From UBA4736 sp002404015 (GTDB lineage Bacteria > Chloroflexota > Dormibacteria > Dormibacterales > Dormibacteraceae): a stretch of 64,000 nucleotides of DNA. The stretch spans positions 24,664 through 88,663 of the forward strand of contig DAIOCN010000011.1 of assembly GCA_036747295.1 (NCBI GenBank), written 5' to 3'. The translations under genes were made by a program, and so were the position numbers. This document shows, piece after piece, positions 57,201 to 64,000 of this stretch. Positions within the stretch are counted from its first letter, which is position 1. Each line of letters starts with the position of its first letter. Below the pieces are notes generated by a model. It searched no databases and was not told the DNA's origin. It was given only the letters and a program-made list of their open reading frames with translations.

Positions 57201-57905
57201 GTGCGCAAGGCAGGCCCGGACAGCTTCCCAGCCGCGGACCTGCTGCCTGTGCAGCGGAAGGCGACACCGGCGTTCCGATTGCTTCGGCTGCTGGTGGAAC
57301 CGCTGCTTCGACTGGTGTTCAGGTACCGGGTAGAGGGTCGCGCCAACATCCCCCGCGACCGGCCCTACGTGATCATCGCCAACCACCTGAACTGGCTCGA
57401 CCCCTTCATGCTGCTGACCGTCTTCCCGACCGAGCCCCGGGTCCACTTCCTGGCCAACCCGGAGAACCTGGTGAAGCACCGGTTCCACTGGGCGCTGGTG
57501 AAGGCGGTCGCGGGCTACGTCCCCGTCAACTTGCGGCAGCCGGGTCCGGAGCTGTTTAAGCACGTGAACCGCTGTCTGCAGGCCGGCGGCGCGGTCGCGA
57601 TCTTTCCCGAGGCGGCGTACGGGCCGCGGGAGGGCGAGCTGCAGGACTCCTGGAAGAGCGGCTTCGCACACTTCGCAGTCGACAACGGCGTCCCGGTGCT
57701 GCCCGTCGCCCTCTCCGGCACCAAGGACCTGTGGCTCGGCAAGGCGATCCCGGTCGTGATCGGCGAGCCGATCGAGACGGAGGGGCGGACGGTCGACGAG
57801 ATGGTGGCGCTGGGCCGGGAGCGTCTGGCGGCCATCCTGCCGGTCTACAACGAGCCGCCTGGCCGCAAAATGCTCAGGCGATGGCTCACTCGCCTGCTTT
57901 ATTAG
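57201..57905 (+). CDS. Lysophospholipid acyltransferase family protein (PlsC-like)
   Basis: This 234-aa LPLAT enzyme has NHLNWLD (H-x4-D) and FPEAAYG where PlsC has EGTRS. It also has VPVLPVALSGTKDLW. The altered second motif suggests a different acceptor from the plsC at 5.0 kb. It has no adjacent lipid genes. A lipoprotein-like gene begins inside its last codons. Confidence 0.86.
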   Translation: MRKAGPDSFPAADLLPVQRKATPAFRLLRLLVEPLLRLVFRYRVEGRANIPRDRPYVIIANHLNWLDPFMLLTVFPTEPRVHFLANPENLVKHRFHWALVKAVAGYVPVNLRQPGPELFKHVNRCLQAGGAVAIFPEAAYGPREGELQDSWKSGFAHFAVDNGVPVLPVALSGTKDLWLGKAIPVVIGEPIETEGRTVDEMVALGRERLAAILPVYNEPPGRKMLRRWLTRLLY

Positions 57906-58338
57906 CTTCCGCGCTGGCGGTGCTGCTGGTCGCCGCCTGCGCCGGGCAGACCCAACCGGGAGGCGTGGTTCGCGAAGCCCATGCCTTCGATTGCTGCGCC
58001 AACGTGTGGGCGACACCAGCTGGCTGCCTGGCCGGGACGTGAGCCTGGAGTGGACGGTGACCAACTCGCAGCGGGTCACTTACTCCAGGCCGGCCGTGAT
58101 GAAGCTCACGCTGGAGCTCCGCGGGCCCTACGACTCCGTCACGGCGCTGAAGTCGGGTAAAGCGGCTCCCGTCGTCGCGCAGGCGGCGCACACGGTGGAC
58201 GACAGCAGCGCACCTCCGCTCTCGATCCTCTCTCTCCCCGCCGGCCTGCCGCCCGGCTACTACAACCTGGTCCAGAAGACCGACTTCGGTGGTAGCAACT
58301 CGGCGGGCGTCGGCAAAGTGGTGCGGATCGGCCCTTGA
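57881..58338 (+). pseudogene. Small lipoprotein gene split by an apparent frameshift
   Basis: ATG 57881 opens a clear lipoprotein signal (SPALLASALAVLLVAACAG) and the mature start QTQPGGVVREAH, but that frame stops at 58042. A second frame, open through 58338, encodes DTSWLPGRDVSLEWTVTNSQRV and PAGLPPGYYNLVQKTDFGG. This looks like the beta-sandwich body of such a lipoprotein. The shift would fall between about 57960 and 58040. It could be a true pseudogene, an assembly or read error, or two short genes. The body also has a TTG start at 57991. Function unknown. Confidence 0.5.
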
Positions 58339-58359
58339 GGGCTTAGCCGGGACCCACGC

Positions 58360-59520
58360 TCAGCAGCCCAGCTCCCGCGCGATCAGCATCCGCTGGACCT
58401 CGCTGGTTCCCTCGCCGATCTCGTTGATCTTCACGTCCCGGTAGTAGCGGGCCACCGGGTAGTCCTCGATGAACCCGTAGCCGCCGTGGATCTGGACGGC
58501 CTGGTCCGCGGCCCGCTTAGAGGTCTCCGACGCGAACAGCTTGGCCATCGCCGCCAGCTTCGCGATGTCCCCGTTCTGGGCCCCCTTCTCGTAGCTCACC
58601 GCAGCCTTGTACGTGATCAGCCGCGAGAGCTCGACCTCGGTCGCCATGTCGGCCAGCTTGAACTGGATGGCCTGGAACTGCGAGATGGGCCGGCCGAAGG
58701 CAGACCTCTCCCTGGCGTAGTCGAGCGAGGCGTCGAGGCAGGCCTGGGCCACCCCGACGGAGAGCGCCGCGATCGCGATCCGGCCCCCGGTCAGCGTATG
58801 CAGGAACTGCCGGTAGCCGCCCCCGCGCTTGCCCAGCAGGTTGGCCTCAGGTACGTGGCAGTCGTCGAAGGCCAGGGGGTGGGTGTCGGAGGAGTGCCAG
58901 CCCAGCTTCCGATAGGGCTCGAGGACCTTGAAGCCCGGGGTCTCCTGGGGGACCAGGATCGCGCTGATCTCGCCCCGGCCGGCGCCGTTGGACCGGGCGG
59001 TCACCGCGGTGATCGTCACGCCCGCCGTGATGTCGGTCCCGGAGTTGGTGATGAACTGCTTGGAGCCGTTGACCACCCACTCCCCGCTCGTCAGCTCGGC
59101 CTTGGTGGTGGTGGCACCGGCGTCCGAACCCGCCCCCGGCTCGGTCAGGCCGAAGGCCCACAGCTTGCGGCCTGCTAGCAGGTCCGGCAGTAGCTGCTCC
59201 TTCTGTTCCTCGGTGCCGAAATCGTGGATCGGCGCGGCGCCCAGGGAAACCGCTGCTTCCAGTGTGATGCCGACTCCGGCGTCCGCCCGGGCGATCTCCT
59301 CGATGGCGATGCAGTAGGACAGGAAGTCGCCGCCGGCGCCGCCCACGGCCTCGGAGAAGGGCAGGCCGAATAGGCCCATCTCACCCATCTGCCGGACGAT
59401 CTGGTAGGGGAAGCGATGCTCCCTGTCCAGCTCCTCGGCTGCCGGGGCCACGACCTCCTTCGCGAAGTCGCGGCAGAGGGACCGGATGGCGGTCTGCTCT
59501 TCGCTCAGCTCGAAATCCAC
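58360..59520 (-). CDS. Acyl-CoA dehydrogenase
   Basis: This 386-aa enzyme has FGLTEPGAGSDAGATTTKA, KLGWHSSDTHPLAFDDCHVPEAN and GEGTSEVQRMLIAREL with the catalytic Glu. The N-terminus MDFELSEEQTAIRSLCRDFAKE is the family start. It resembles short/branched-chain acyl-CoA dehydrogenases of the BCAD type more than the other two nearby. It stands alone. Confidence 0.94.
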   Translation of the reverse strand: MDFELSEEQTAIRSLCRDFAKEVVAPAAEELDREHRFPYQIVRQMGEMGLFGLPFSEAVGGAGGDFLSYCIAIEEIARADAGVGITLEAAVSLGAAPIHDFGTEEQKEQLLPDLLAGRKLWAFGLTEPGAGSDAGATTTKAELTSGEWVVNGSKQFITNSGTDITAGVTITAVTARSNGAGRGEISAILVPQETPGFKVLEPYRKLGWHSSDTHPLAFDDCHVPEANLLGKRGGGYRQFLHTLTGGRIAIAALSVGVAQACLDASLDYARERSAFGRPISQFQAIQFKLADMATEVELSRLITYKAAVSYEKGAQNGDIAKLAAMAKLFASETSKRAADQAVQIHGGYGFIEDYPVARYYRDVKINEIGEGTSEVQRMLIARELGC

Positions 59521-59529
59521 GCTGCCCTC

Positions 59530-59535
59530 ATCCTA
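59530..59535 (-). promoter_or_regulatory. Possible -10 box (TAGGAT) of the acyl-CoA dehydrogenase at 59520
   Basis: TAGGAT ends 9 nt before GTG 59520. GAGGG lies 4 nt before the GTG, so a short leader with a ribosome site is equally possible. Confidence 0.35.
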
Positions 59536-59555
59536 TAGGCGCCGCTGACCGGACT

Positions 59556-59990
59556 CTAGTTCGGTAGGACGGTCAGCTTCAGGAGCCAGCTCGTACCCAG
59601 CACGGCGCCGGCCCCGAGCTGGATCCGCCGCTCCCAGAGAGGCGAGGGCCGCCAGCGGAAAGTGCGATCGCTGAGCAGAGCGGCCGCCAGGCCGCCGATC
59701 CCGAAGAGCGTGCCACCGAAGAGGACGGGGCCCAACGGGTAAAGCCGCATGGCGTCCGCCACGTCGCCCTGCCAGAGGTAGGCGAAGGAGCGGGTTCCAC
59801 CGCAGAGCGGGCAGGGGTGGCCGGTCAGCAGTAGGAAGGGGCAGGGAGGGAATGTTGCGTGAACCGCCTTGAGGCCCCAGAAGAACCTGGTGTACACCAG
59901 CCAGCCGACGAGCACGGTGAGGACCAGGAGGTTGCGCAGGCGGGCATTCCGGTCGGCGCGGACCAGGGCAAGGGGGGCTGAGGCCACCAC
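59556..59990 (-). CDS. DUF2752 membrane protein
   Basis: This 144-aa protein has about three hydrophobic helices and the DUF2752 hallmark CPFLLLTGHPCPLCGGTRSF followed by YLWQGD. The Cys-rich loop might bind a metal or heme, but the family function is unknown. GTG 59990 has TAGACT 7 nt upstream. Confidence 0.88.
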   Translation of the reverse strand: MVASAPLALVRADRNARLRNLLVLTVLVGWLVYTRFFWGLKAVHATFPPCPFLLLTGHPCPLCGGTRSFAYLWQGDVADAMRLYPLGPVLFGGTLFGIGGLAAALLSDRTFRWRPSPLWERRIQLGAGAVLGTSWLLKLTVLPN

Positions 59991-59997
59991 GCCGCGG

Positions 59998-60003
59998 AGT
60001 CTA
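59998..60003 (-). promoter_or_regulatory. -10 box (TAGACT) of the DUF2752 gene
   Basis: TAGACT ends 7 nt before GTG 59990 with no Shine-Dalgarno sequence. It begins 1 bp after the stop of the small membrane-protein gene. Confidence 0.5.
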
Positions 60004-60004
60004 T

Positions 60005-60142
60005 CTAAGAGGAGATATCCCGGCTTTTCGCCCGCTCGGCCGCCATCCGGCGGCGCGCGTACCAGGTGACCGCCCAGCCGCCGAGGAAAAGGGTCAGCAG
60101 GAGCGGCGCCAGCACCAGGTAGTCCGCGATGTCCTCGATCAT
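60005..60142 (-). CDS. Small single-helix membrane protein (45 aa)
   Basis: This short gene encodes one hydrophobic helix (YLVLAPLLLTLFLGGWAVTW) between an acidic N-terminus (MIEDIAD) and a basic tail (YARRRMAAERAKSRD), so Nout-Cin topology is likely. TACCGT ends 8 nt before ATG 60142, the same start pattern as other genes here. It is between sucD and DUF2752 on the same strand. Function unknown; the size resembles subunits of membrane complexes. Confidence 0.6.
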   Translation of the reverse strand: MIEDIADYLVLAPLLLTLFLGGWAVTWYARRRMAAERAKSRDISS

Positions 60143-60150
60143 TCGGTCAG

Positions 60151-60156
60151 ACGGTA
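60151..60156 (-). promoter_or_regulatory. -10 box (TACCGT) of the small membrane-protein gene
   Basis: TACCGT ends 8 nt before ATG 60142. The match is GC-rich, so the confidence is limited. Confidence 0.35.
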
Positions 60157-60190
60157 CGCGACCGGGGCCGCGTCGCGCCTCGGCCGAACA

Positions 60191-61057
60191 TCAAGCCTTT
60201 GTAAGCAGCTCGACGATCTGGTCGGTCGTCTCGGCGACGGCGACACCCGCGGCCCGGAAGGCTTCCTCCTTGCCCTTGGCGGTGCCTCGGTTGCCTGAGA
60301 CGATGGCGCCGGCGTGGCCCATGCGCTTGCCCTCGGGTGCAGTGCGGCCGCTGATGAAGGCCACCGACTTGAGCCGCGAGCCCCGGCCCAGCAGGTCGGC
60401 CGCCCCCTCCTCATCCGAGCCGCCGATCTCGCCGATGATGGCCAGGTGGGTGGTCGCGGGGTCTCGTTCGAACATCGCTATCACGTCCACGAACGACATG
60501 CCCAGGACTGGGTCACCGCCGATCCCCACGATGGTGGACTGGCCCAGCCCGGCGTCCGTCAGCGCGGCCATGGTCTCGTAGGTCAGGGTGCCGCTGCGCG
60601 CCACTATCCCTACGGCGCCAGGGCTCGAGAAGCGCTGGGGGATGATCCCGATCTTGCCGACGCCCGGCGTCAGGACGCCGGGGCAGTTGGGCCCGACCAG
60701 GCGGGCTTCCGGATAGACGCGCAGGAAATCCTTGACCCGGATCATGTCCTGGATCGGGATGCCCTCGGTGATGCACACGATCAGGCTGATCCCGGCCGCG
60801 GCCGCCTCCATGATGGCGTCGGCGGCGAAGGGCGGGGGCACGAAGATGCCGGTCGCGTTGGCGCCGGTGGCCGTGACCGCGTCGGCGACGGTGTTGAAGA
60901 CGGGCACCCCCGCGTGCTCCTCGCCGCCTCGCCCGGGCGTCACACCGGCTACCACCCGGGTGCCCATGAGCTTCATCTGCTCGGTGTGGAAGGAACCCTC
61001 GCGGCCCGTGACGCCCTGGACCAGCACCTGCGTGGCTTCGGTCAGGAGGATGGCCAC
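60191..61057 (-). CDS. sucD: Succinyl-CoA synthetase alpha subunit
   Basis: The 288-aa subunit has the CoA-binding start VQGVTGREGSFHTEQM, PNCPGVLTPG, GEIGGSDEEGAADLL and the phosphorylated His in GHAGAIVSGNRGTAKGK. With SucC it interconverts succinyl-CoA and succinate with nucleotide phosphorylation. GTG 61057 lies 7 bp after sucC. The product of the acyl-CoA mutase feeds this enzyme. Confidence 0.96.
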   Translation of the reverse strand: MAILLTEATQVLVQGVTGREGSFHTEQMKLMGTRVVAGVTPGRGGEEHAGVPVFNTVADAVTATGANATGIFVPPPFAADAIMEAAAAGISLIVCITEGIPIQDMIRVKDFLRVYPEARLVGPNCPGVLTPGVGKIGIIPQRFSSPGAVGIVARSGTLTYETMAALTDAGLGQSTIVGIGGDPVLGMSFVDVIAMFERDPATTHLAIIGEIGGSDEEGAADLLGRGSRLKSVAFISGRTAPEGKRMGHAGAIVSGNRGTAKGKEEAFRAAGVAVAETTDQIVELLTKA

Positions 61058-61064
61058 TAGCGCG

Positions 61065-62192
61065 TCACCTGGTCATCGCCACGATCTTCTGGGCGGCCTC
61101 CCAGGCGTTGGCGCCCGGCTCGATCCCGTTCTGCTTCAGGATCTCGCGGCCCTCCTCCTGGTTGGTCCCGCTCAGGCGGACCACGAGCGGCAGTTTCATG
61201 GCCAGGTTGTCGCGCGCGGTGACCAGGCCGCGGGCGACCTCGTCGCCCCGCGTGATGCCGCCGAACACGTTGATCAGGACGCCCTTGACCTTGGGGTTCA
61301 TGAGGATCACGGACAGCGCGTTCTGCACCACCTCGGCGCGAGCCCCGCCGCCGATGTCGCAGAAGTTTGCCGCCCGGCCCCCCGCCCGCTGCACCAAGTC
61401 GAGCGTGCCCATGCAGAGGCCGGCGCCGTTGCCGATGATGCCGATCTCGCCCTCCAGCGAGACGTAGGTCAGGTTCAGCTTCTTGGCCGCACGCTCGTAG
61501 ATGTCGCCCTCCAGGTCCTCGCCGTAGCGTTCCTCCAGGTCTTTGTGCCGGTAGTCCGCGTTCTGGTCGGTCTCCAGCTTGGCGTCGCCCGCGACCAGCT
61601 CTCCAGACTTCGTGACGACGAGGGGGTTGATCTCGGCAGTGATGGCGTCGAGCTCGGGGATCGCCCGGTAGAGCTTCTTGATCAAGCCGGCCAGCGGCCG
61701 CGCCAGCTCGCCGAGGCCGGCGTCGAAGACAAGCTGGTTGAGCTCGAAGTCCAGCGGCCCCCGCCAGGGGTTGGGGTACAGGCGGGCGATCGCCTCCGGC
61801 GAATCGTCGGCCACCTGCTCGATCTCCATGCCGCCCTTCGCCGAGAGCATCAGGATGTTGGCGCGCGCATCGCGATCGACCGTGAAGCCCAGGTAGATCT
61901 CCCGCTCGATGTCCAGGGCGCTCTCGCAGTAGACCAGCGGCACCTTGAAGCCCTTGATGTCCATGCCGATGATCTGCTCGGCGGCCGCGCGGGCCTCCTG
62001 CGGGTTCTGGGCGAGCTTGATGCCGCCCGCCTTGCCCCGGCCGCCGACCGGGACTTGGGCCTTCACCGCGACCGGACCGAGCTCCTGGCAGGCCTGGGCG
62101 GCCTCGTCGGGAGTGCGGGCGGCCTTGCCGGGCGGGACGGGGATGCCGAGCGAGGCGAGGACCTCCTTGGCCTGGTACTCGAGCAGCTTCAT
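61065..62192 (-). CDS. sucC: Succinyl-CoA synthetase beta subunit
   Basis: The 375-aa ATP-grasp subunit has the MKLLEYQAKEVLASLGIPVP start, KAQVPVGGRGKAGGIKLA, ELDAITAEINPLVVTKSGE and the C-terminal domain with NAGxx-type ILMNPKVKGVLINVFGGI. Size and motifs are complete. It is transcribed ahead of sucD. Confidence 0.96.
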   Translation of the reverse strand: MKLLEYQAKEVLASLGIPVPPGKAARTPDEAAQACQELGPVAVKAQVPVGGRGKAGGIKLAQNPQEARAAAEQIIGMDIKGFKVPLVYCESALDIEREIYLGFTVDRDARANILMLSAKGGMEIEQVADDSPEAIARLYPNPWRGPLDFELNQLVFDAGLGELARPLAGLIKKLYRAIPELDAITAEINPLVVTKSGELVAGDAKLETDQNADYRHKDLEERYGEDLEGDIYERAAKKLNLTYVSLEGEIGIIGNGAGLCMGTLDLVQRAGGRAANFCDIGGGARAEVVQNALSVILMNPKVKGVLINVFGGITRGDEVARGLVTARDNLAMKLPLVVRLSGTNQEEGREILKQNGIEPGANAWEAAQKIVAMTR

Positions 62193-62229
62193 CCCGGAGA
62201 AAACGTTAACCCGTAAGAACCAGACGGCG

Positions 62230-62346
62230 CCGTAAAGGGGTGGCTCCGCCGCCCCGAATGAGTTGGTACCCCGCGTACCAGCATGTAAGAAACCGGAAGG
62301 GGGGTCCGTGGGGGAAACCCGCTGGGTTGCCCCCGCGTCGTTAGGG
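62230..62346 (+). repeat. Two-hairpin intergenic element, copy 4
   Basis: The first hairpin (62237-62255) is GGGGTGGC-TCC-GCCGCCCC with one T-G pair. The second (62307-62337) is CGTGGGGGAAACCC-GCT-GGGTTGCCCCCGCG with one mismatch. Between them, TGAGTTG and GGAAGGGGGGTCC parallel copy 2. It fills the gap between the carboxyltransferase stop and sucC; no gene lies there. Confidence 0.6.
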
Positions 62347-62360
62347 TTGCCCCCGCGTCG
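62324..62360. repeat. 20-bp tandem duplication at the carboxyltransferase stop
   Basis: GGGTTGCCCCCGCGTCG occurs at 62324-62340 and 62344-62360. The bases after each copy are TTA and CTA, so on the minus strand each unit begins with a stop triplet (TAA, TAG). The gene's real stop is the second one. Confidence 0.75.
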
Positions 62361-63923
62361 CTAGAGTGGAATGTTGCCGTGCCAGCGGGGAGCCCGCTTG
62401 CGCTCCTTGCGCCGCGCCACCCGGAGCGCCTGGATCAGGGCGGACCGGGTCCGGCTCGGCTCGATCACGTCGTCGATGTATCCGCGTTCGGCGGCGATGT
62501 AGGGGTTGGCGAAACGCTCGCTGTAGTCGTCCACGAGCTGCCGGCGCTTGCGTGCCGGGTCCTTGGCCGAATCGATCTCCCGCTTGAAGATGATGTTGAC
62601 CGCCCCCTCCGCTCCCATCACCGCGACCTCAGCCGTAGGCCAGGCCACGTTGTAGTCGGCCCGGATGTGCTTCGAGCACATGACGCAGTAGGCGCCGCCG
62701 TAGGCCTTGCGCGTGATCACCGTGAGCTTGGGCACGGTCGCCTCGCTAAAGGCGTACAGGAGCTTGGCGCCGTGCCGGATGATCCCCCCGTACTCCTGCT
62801 CGGTCCCGGGCAGAAACCCGGGCACGTCCTCGAAGACGACCAGGGGGATGTTGAAGGCGTCGCAGAAGCGCACGAAGCGAGCGCCCTTGACAGAGGCGTT
62901 GATGTCGAGCGCCCCGGCCATCACCTTGGGCTGGTTGGCGACGACGCCGACGGGATGGCCGTCGAGGCGCGCAAAGCCGATGACGAGGTTCATGGCGAAA
63001 TACGGCTGGACCTCGAAGAAGTCGGCGTCGTCCACCACCCGGCGGATCACGTCCTTCATGTCGTAGGGCTCTTTGGGGCTGTCGGGGATCAGGCCCGCGA
63101 GGTCGGGGTCGGCGCGGTCCCAGGGGTCGCGGGTGGCCAACGCGGGCGGCTGCTCCTCCCAGTTCTGGGGGATGAACGAGAGCAGGCGCCGCGTCTGATC
63201 GAAGCACTCGTCCTCGGTCTGGGCCAGGAAGTGGGCCACGCCCGATTTCGTGTTGTGGACCTCGGCGCCGCCCAGGCTGTCGAACGTGACTTCCTCGCCG
63301 GTCGTGACGCGGATCACCTCCGGTCCGGTGATGAACATGTAGCTCATCTCGTGGACCATGAACGTGAAGTCGGTCATGGCCGGCGAGTACACGGCGCCCC
63401 CGGTGCAGGGGCCCAGGATGAGGCTGAGCTGGGGGATCACCCCGCTCGACTCCACGTTTCGCCAGAAGATCTCGGCGTAGCCGGCCAGGGAGACCACACC
63501 TTCCTGGATCCGGGCCCCGCCGGAGTCGTTGATGCCGATGATGGGGATCCGGTTCCGGTACGCGAGGTCCATCACCTTGCAGACCTTCTCGGCGAAGACC
63601 TCGCCGAGGGAGCCGCCGAAGACCGCGGCGTCGTGGCTGAAGAGCATCACGTCGCGGCCGCCGATCTTGGCCATCCCGGTCACCACGCCGTCGCCGGCCG
63701 GCCGCTTCGCGTCCAGGCCGAAGGCGGTCGAGCGGTGGCGGGCGAAGAGGTCGAGCTCCTCGAATGAGTTGCGGTCCACAAGGCGCCTGATCCGCTCGCG
63801 GGCGGTGAGCTTGCCCTTCTCGTGCTGGCGCGCGAAAGCCTCGGCGTCGCCGTCCCCAGCCAGGTACTTGCGCTGCCGCAGCGCGTTGAGCGGGTCGACC
63901 CGCCGCGACTTGCGCTCAGCCAC
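62361..63923 (-). CDS. Acyl-CoA carboxylase carboxyltransferase (propionyl/acetyl-CoA type)
   Basis: This 520-aa biotin-dependent carboxyltransferase has GGARIQEGVVSLAGYAEIF, LILGPCTGGAVYSPAMTDF (oxyanion glycines) and VPGFLPGTEQEYGGIIRHGAKLLYAF. The complete length fits PccB/AccD5-like subunits. The position that seems to match the Asp/Ile selectivity residue of Streptomyces PccB/AccB reads Cys in GGAYCVM, so the preferred acyl-CoA is open. A biotin carboxylase gene is not in view. The frame is open upstream of GTG 63923, so a slightly longer start is possible. Propionyl-CoA carboxylation would supply the mutase. Confidence 0.93.
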   Translation of the reverse strand: MAERKSRRVDPLNALRQRKYLAGDGDAEAFARQHEKGKLTARERIRRLVDRNSFEELDLFARHRSTAFGLDAKRPAGDGVVTGMAKIGGRDVMLFSHDAAVFGGSLGEVFAEKVCKVMDLAYRNRIPIIGINDSGGARIQEGVVSLAGYAEIFWRNVESSGVIPQLSLILGPCTGGAVYSPAMTDFTFMVHEMSYMFITGPEVIRVTTGEEVTFDSLGGAEVHNTKSGVAHFLAQTEDECFDQTRRLLSFIPQNWEEQPPALATRDPWDRADPDLAGLIPDSPKEPYDMKDVIRRVVDDADFFEVQPYFAMNLVIGFARLDGHPVGVVANQPKVMAGALDINASVKGARFVRFCDAFNIPLVVFEDVPGFLPGTEQEYGGIIRHGAKLLYAFSEATVPKLTVITRKAYGGAYCVMCSKHIRADYNVAWPTAEVAVMGAEGAVNIIFKREIDSAKDPARKRRQLVDDYSERFANPYIAAERGYIDDVIEPSRTRSALIQALRVARRKERKRAPRWHGNIPL

Positions 63924-64000
63924 GGGCCCCCCCAGCGCGAACCGCGGCCCCGCCGCAGGTGGGGCGGCGGCAAGTGCCGCCGCGGGGGGCGTGCTTGGGC
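63924..64000. other. Window edge upstream of the carboxyltransferase
   Basis: These 77 bases are very G/C-rich. I see no recognisable gene end, promoter or RNA in them. The minus-strand frame of the carboxyltransferase stays open through here with low-complexity Ala/Pro codons. Confidence 0.4.

Noticed and set aside
1..64000. tRNA, rRNA, insertion sequence, prophage or toxin-antitoxin genes
   Set aside because: I looked for cloverleaf-like segments, transposase or integrase motifs (DDE, Tyr recombinase) and small paired genes, and found nothing I could support.

Overview
The window is high-GC DNA densely packed with genes on both strands. It is about two thirds G+C or more by eye and rich in GTG and TTG starts. 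I see no rRNA, tRNA, CRISPR array, phage or transposase. The gene mix includes tandem LytR-CpsA-Psr proteins, two luciferase-like (LLM) oxidoreductases, a split B12 acyl-CoA mutase, four acyl-CoA dehydrogenases, a System I cytochrome c cluster and leaderless-type promoters. This suggests an uncultured monoderm-like lineage such as Chloroflexota, 'Ca. Dormibacterota' or a deep actinobacterial relative. That assignment is inference from gene content only.

Layout. 1-3.4 kb: end of a zinc-ribbon protein, then deoC with a full and a truncated aldehyde dehydrogenase. 3.6-11 kb (minus): IF-1, then a tightly coupled run of a fatty acyl-CoA reductase/HAD fusion, alcohol dehydrogenase, LarA-like protein, PlsC and an ABC binding protein. 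11.2-14.9 kb (minus): PhnD-PhnC-PhnE transporter and an M23 peptidase. 15-19.5 kb: an MDR oxidoreductase and SurE, facing a glutaryl-CoA-dehydrogenase-like enzyme and an MBL-fold protein. 19.7-24.8 kb (plus): CUT1 sugar or nucleoside importer without its ATPase, adenosine deaminase, Nudix, MscL with a zinc ribbon. 24.8-29.5 kb (minus): a DtxR-type regulator heading a pyrimidine salvage operon (deoA, udp, upp), divergent from a ZIP metal transporter with a palindrome in the shared promoter. 30.7-37.4 kb: Nudix, then the ccm cluster led by an LLM oxidoreductase. 37.4-45.8 kb: GH1 glycosidase, Tat-exported phosphoesterase, histidine phosphatase, zinc-ribbon/degenerate GGDEF protein, RarA, an NDK-like protein, MscS, L25, L,D-transpeptidase. 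45.8-53.1 kb (minus): small and large acyl-CoA mutase subunits, MeaB, two LCP proteins, DUF4190 and DUF4013 membrane proteins. 53.3-64 kb: three acyl-CoA dehydrogenases, an O-antigen-ligase-like protein, a second PlsC, a broken lipoprotein, DUF2752, SucCD and an acyl-CoA carboxyltransferase.

Two metabolic themes recur. One is nucleoside scavenging: deoC with aldehyde dehydrogenase, deoA, udp, upp, adenosine deaminase, SurE and an importer. The other is acyl-CoA and propionate catabolism: acyl-CoA dehydrogenases, carboxyltransferase, acyl-CoA mutase with MeaB, and SucCD.

The most distinctive signals are not single genes. About nineteen genes have a TAnnnT hexamer ending 6-9 nt before the start codon, which points to widespread leaderless transcription, and three divergent pairs share overlapping -10 boxes. 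A two-hairpin intergenic element occurs in four copies. Several genes lack a canonical start and appear to use CTG. The acyl-CoA reductase/LarA/PlsC operon is the best candidate for an undescribed pathway.
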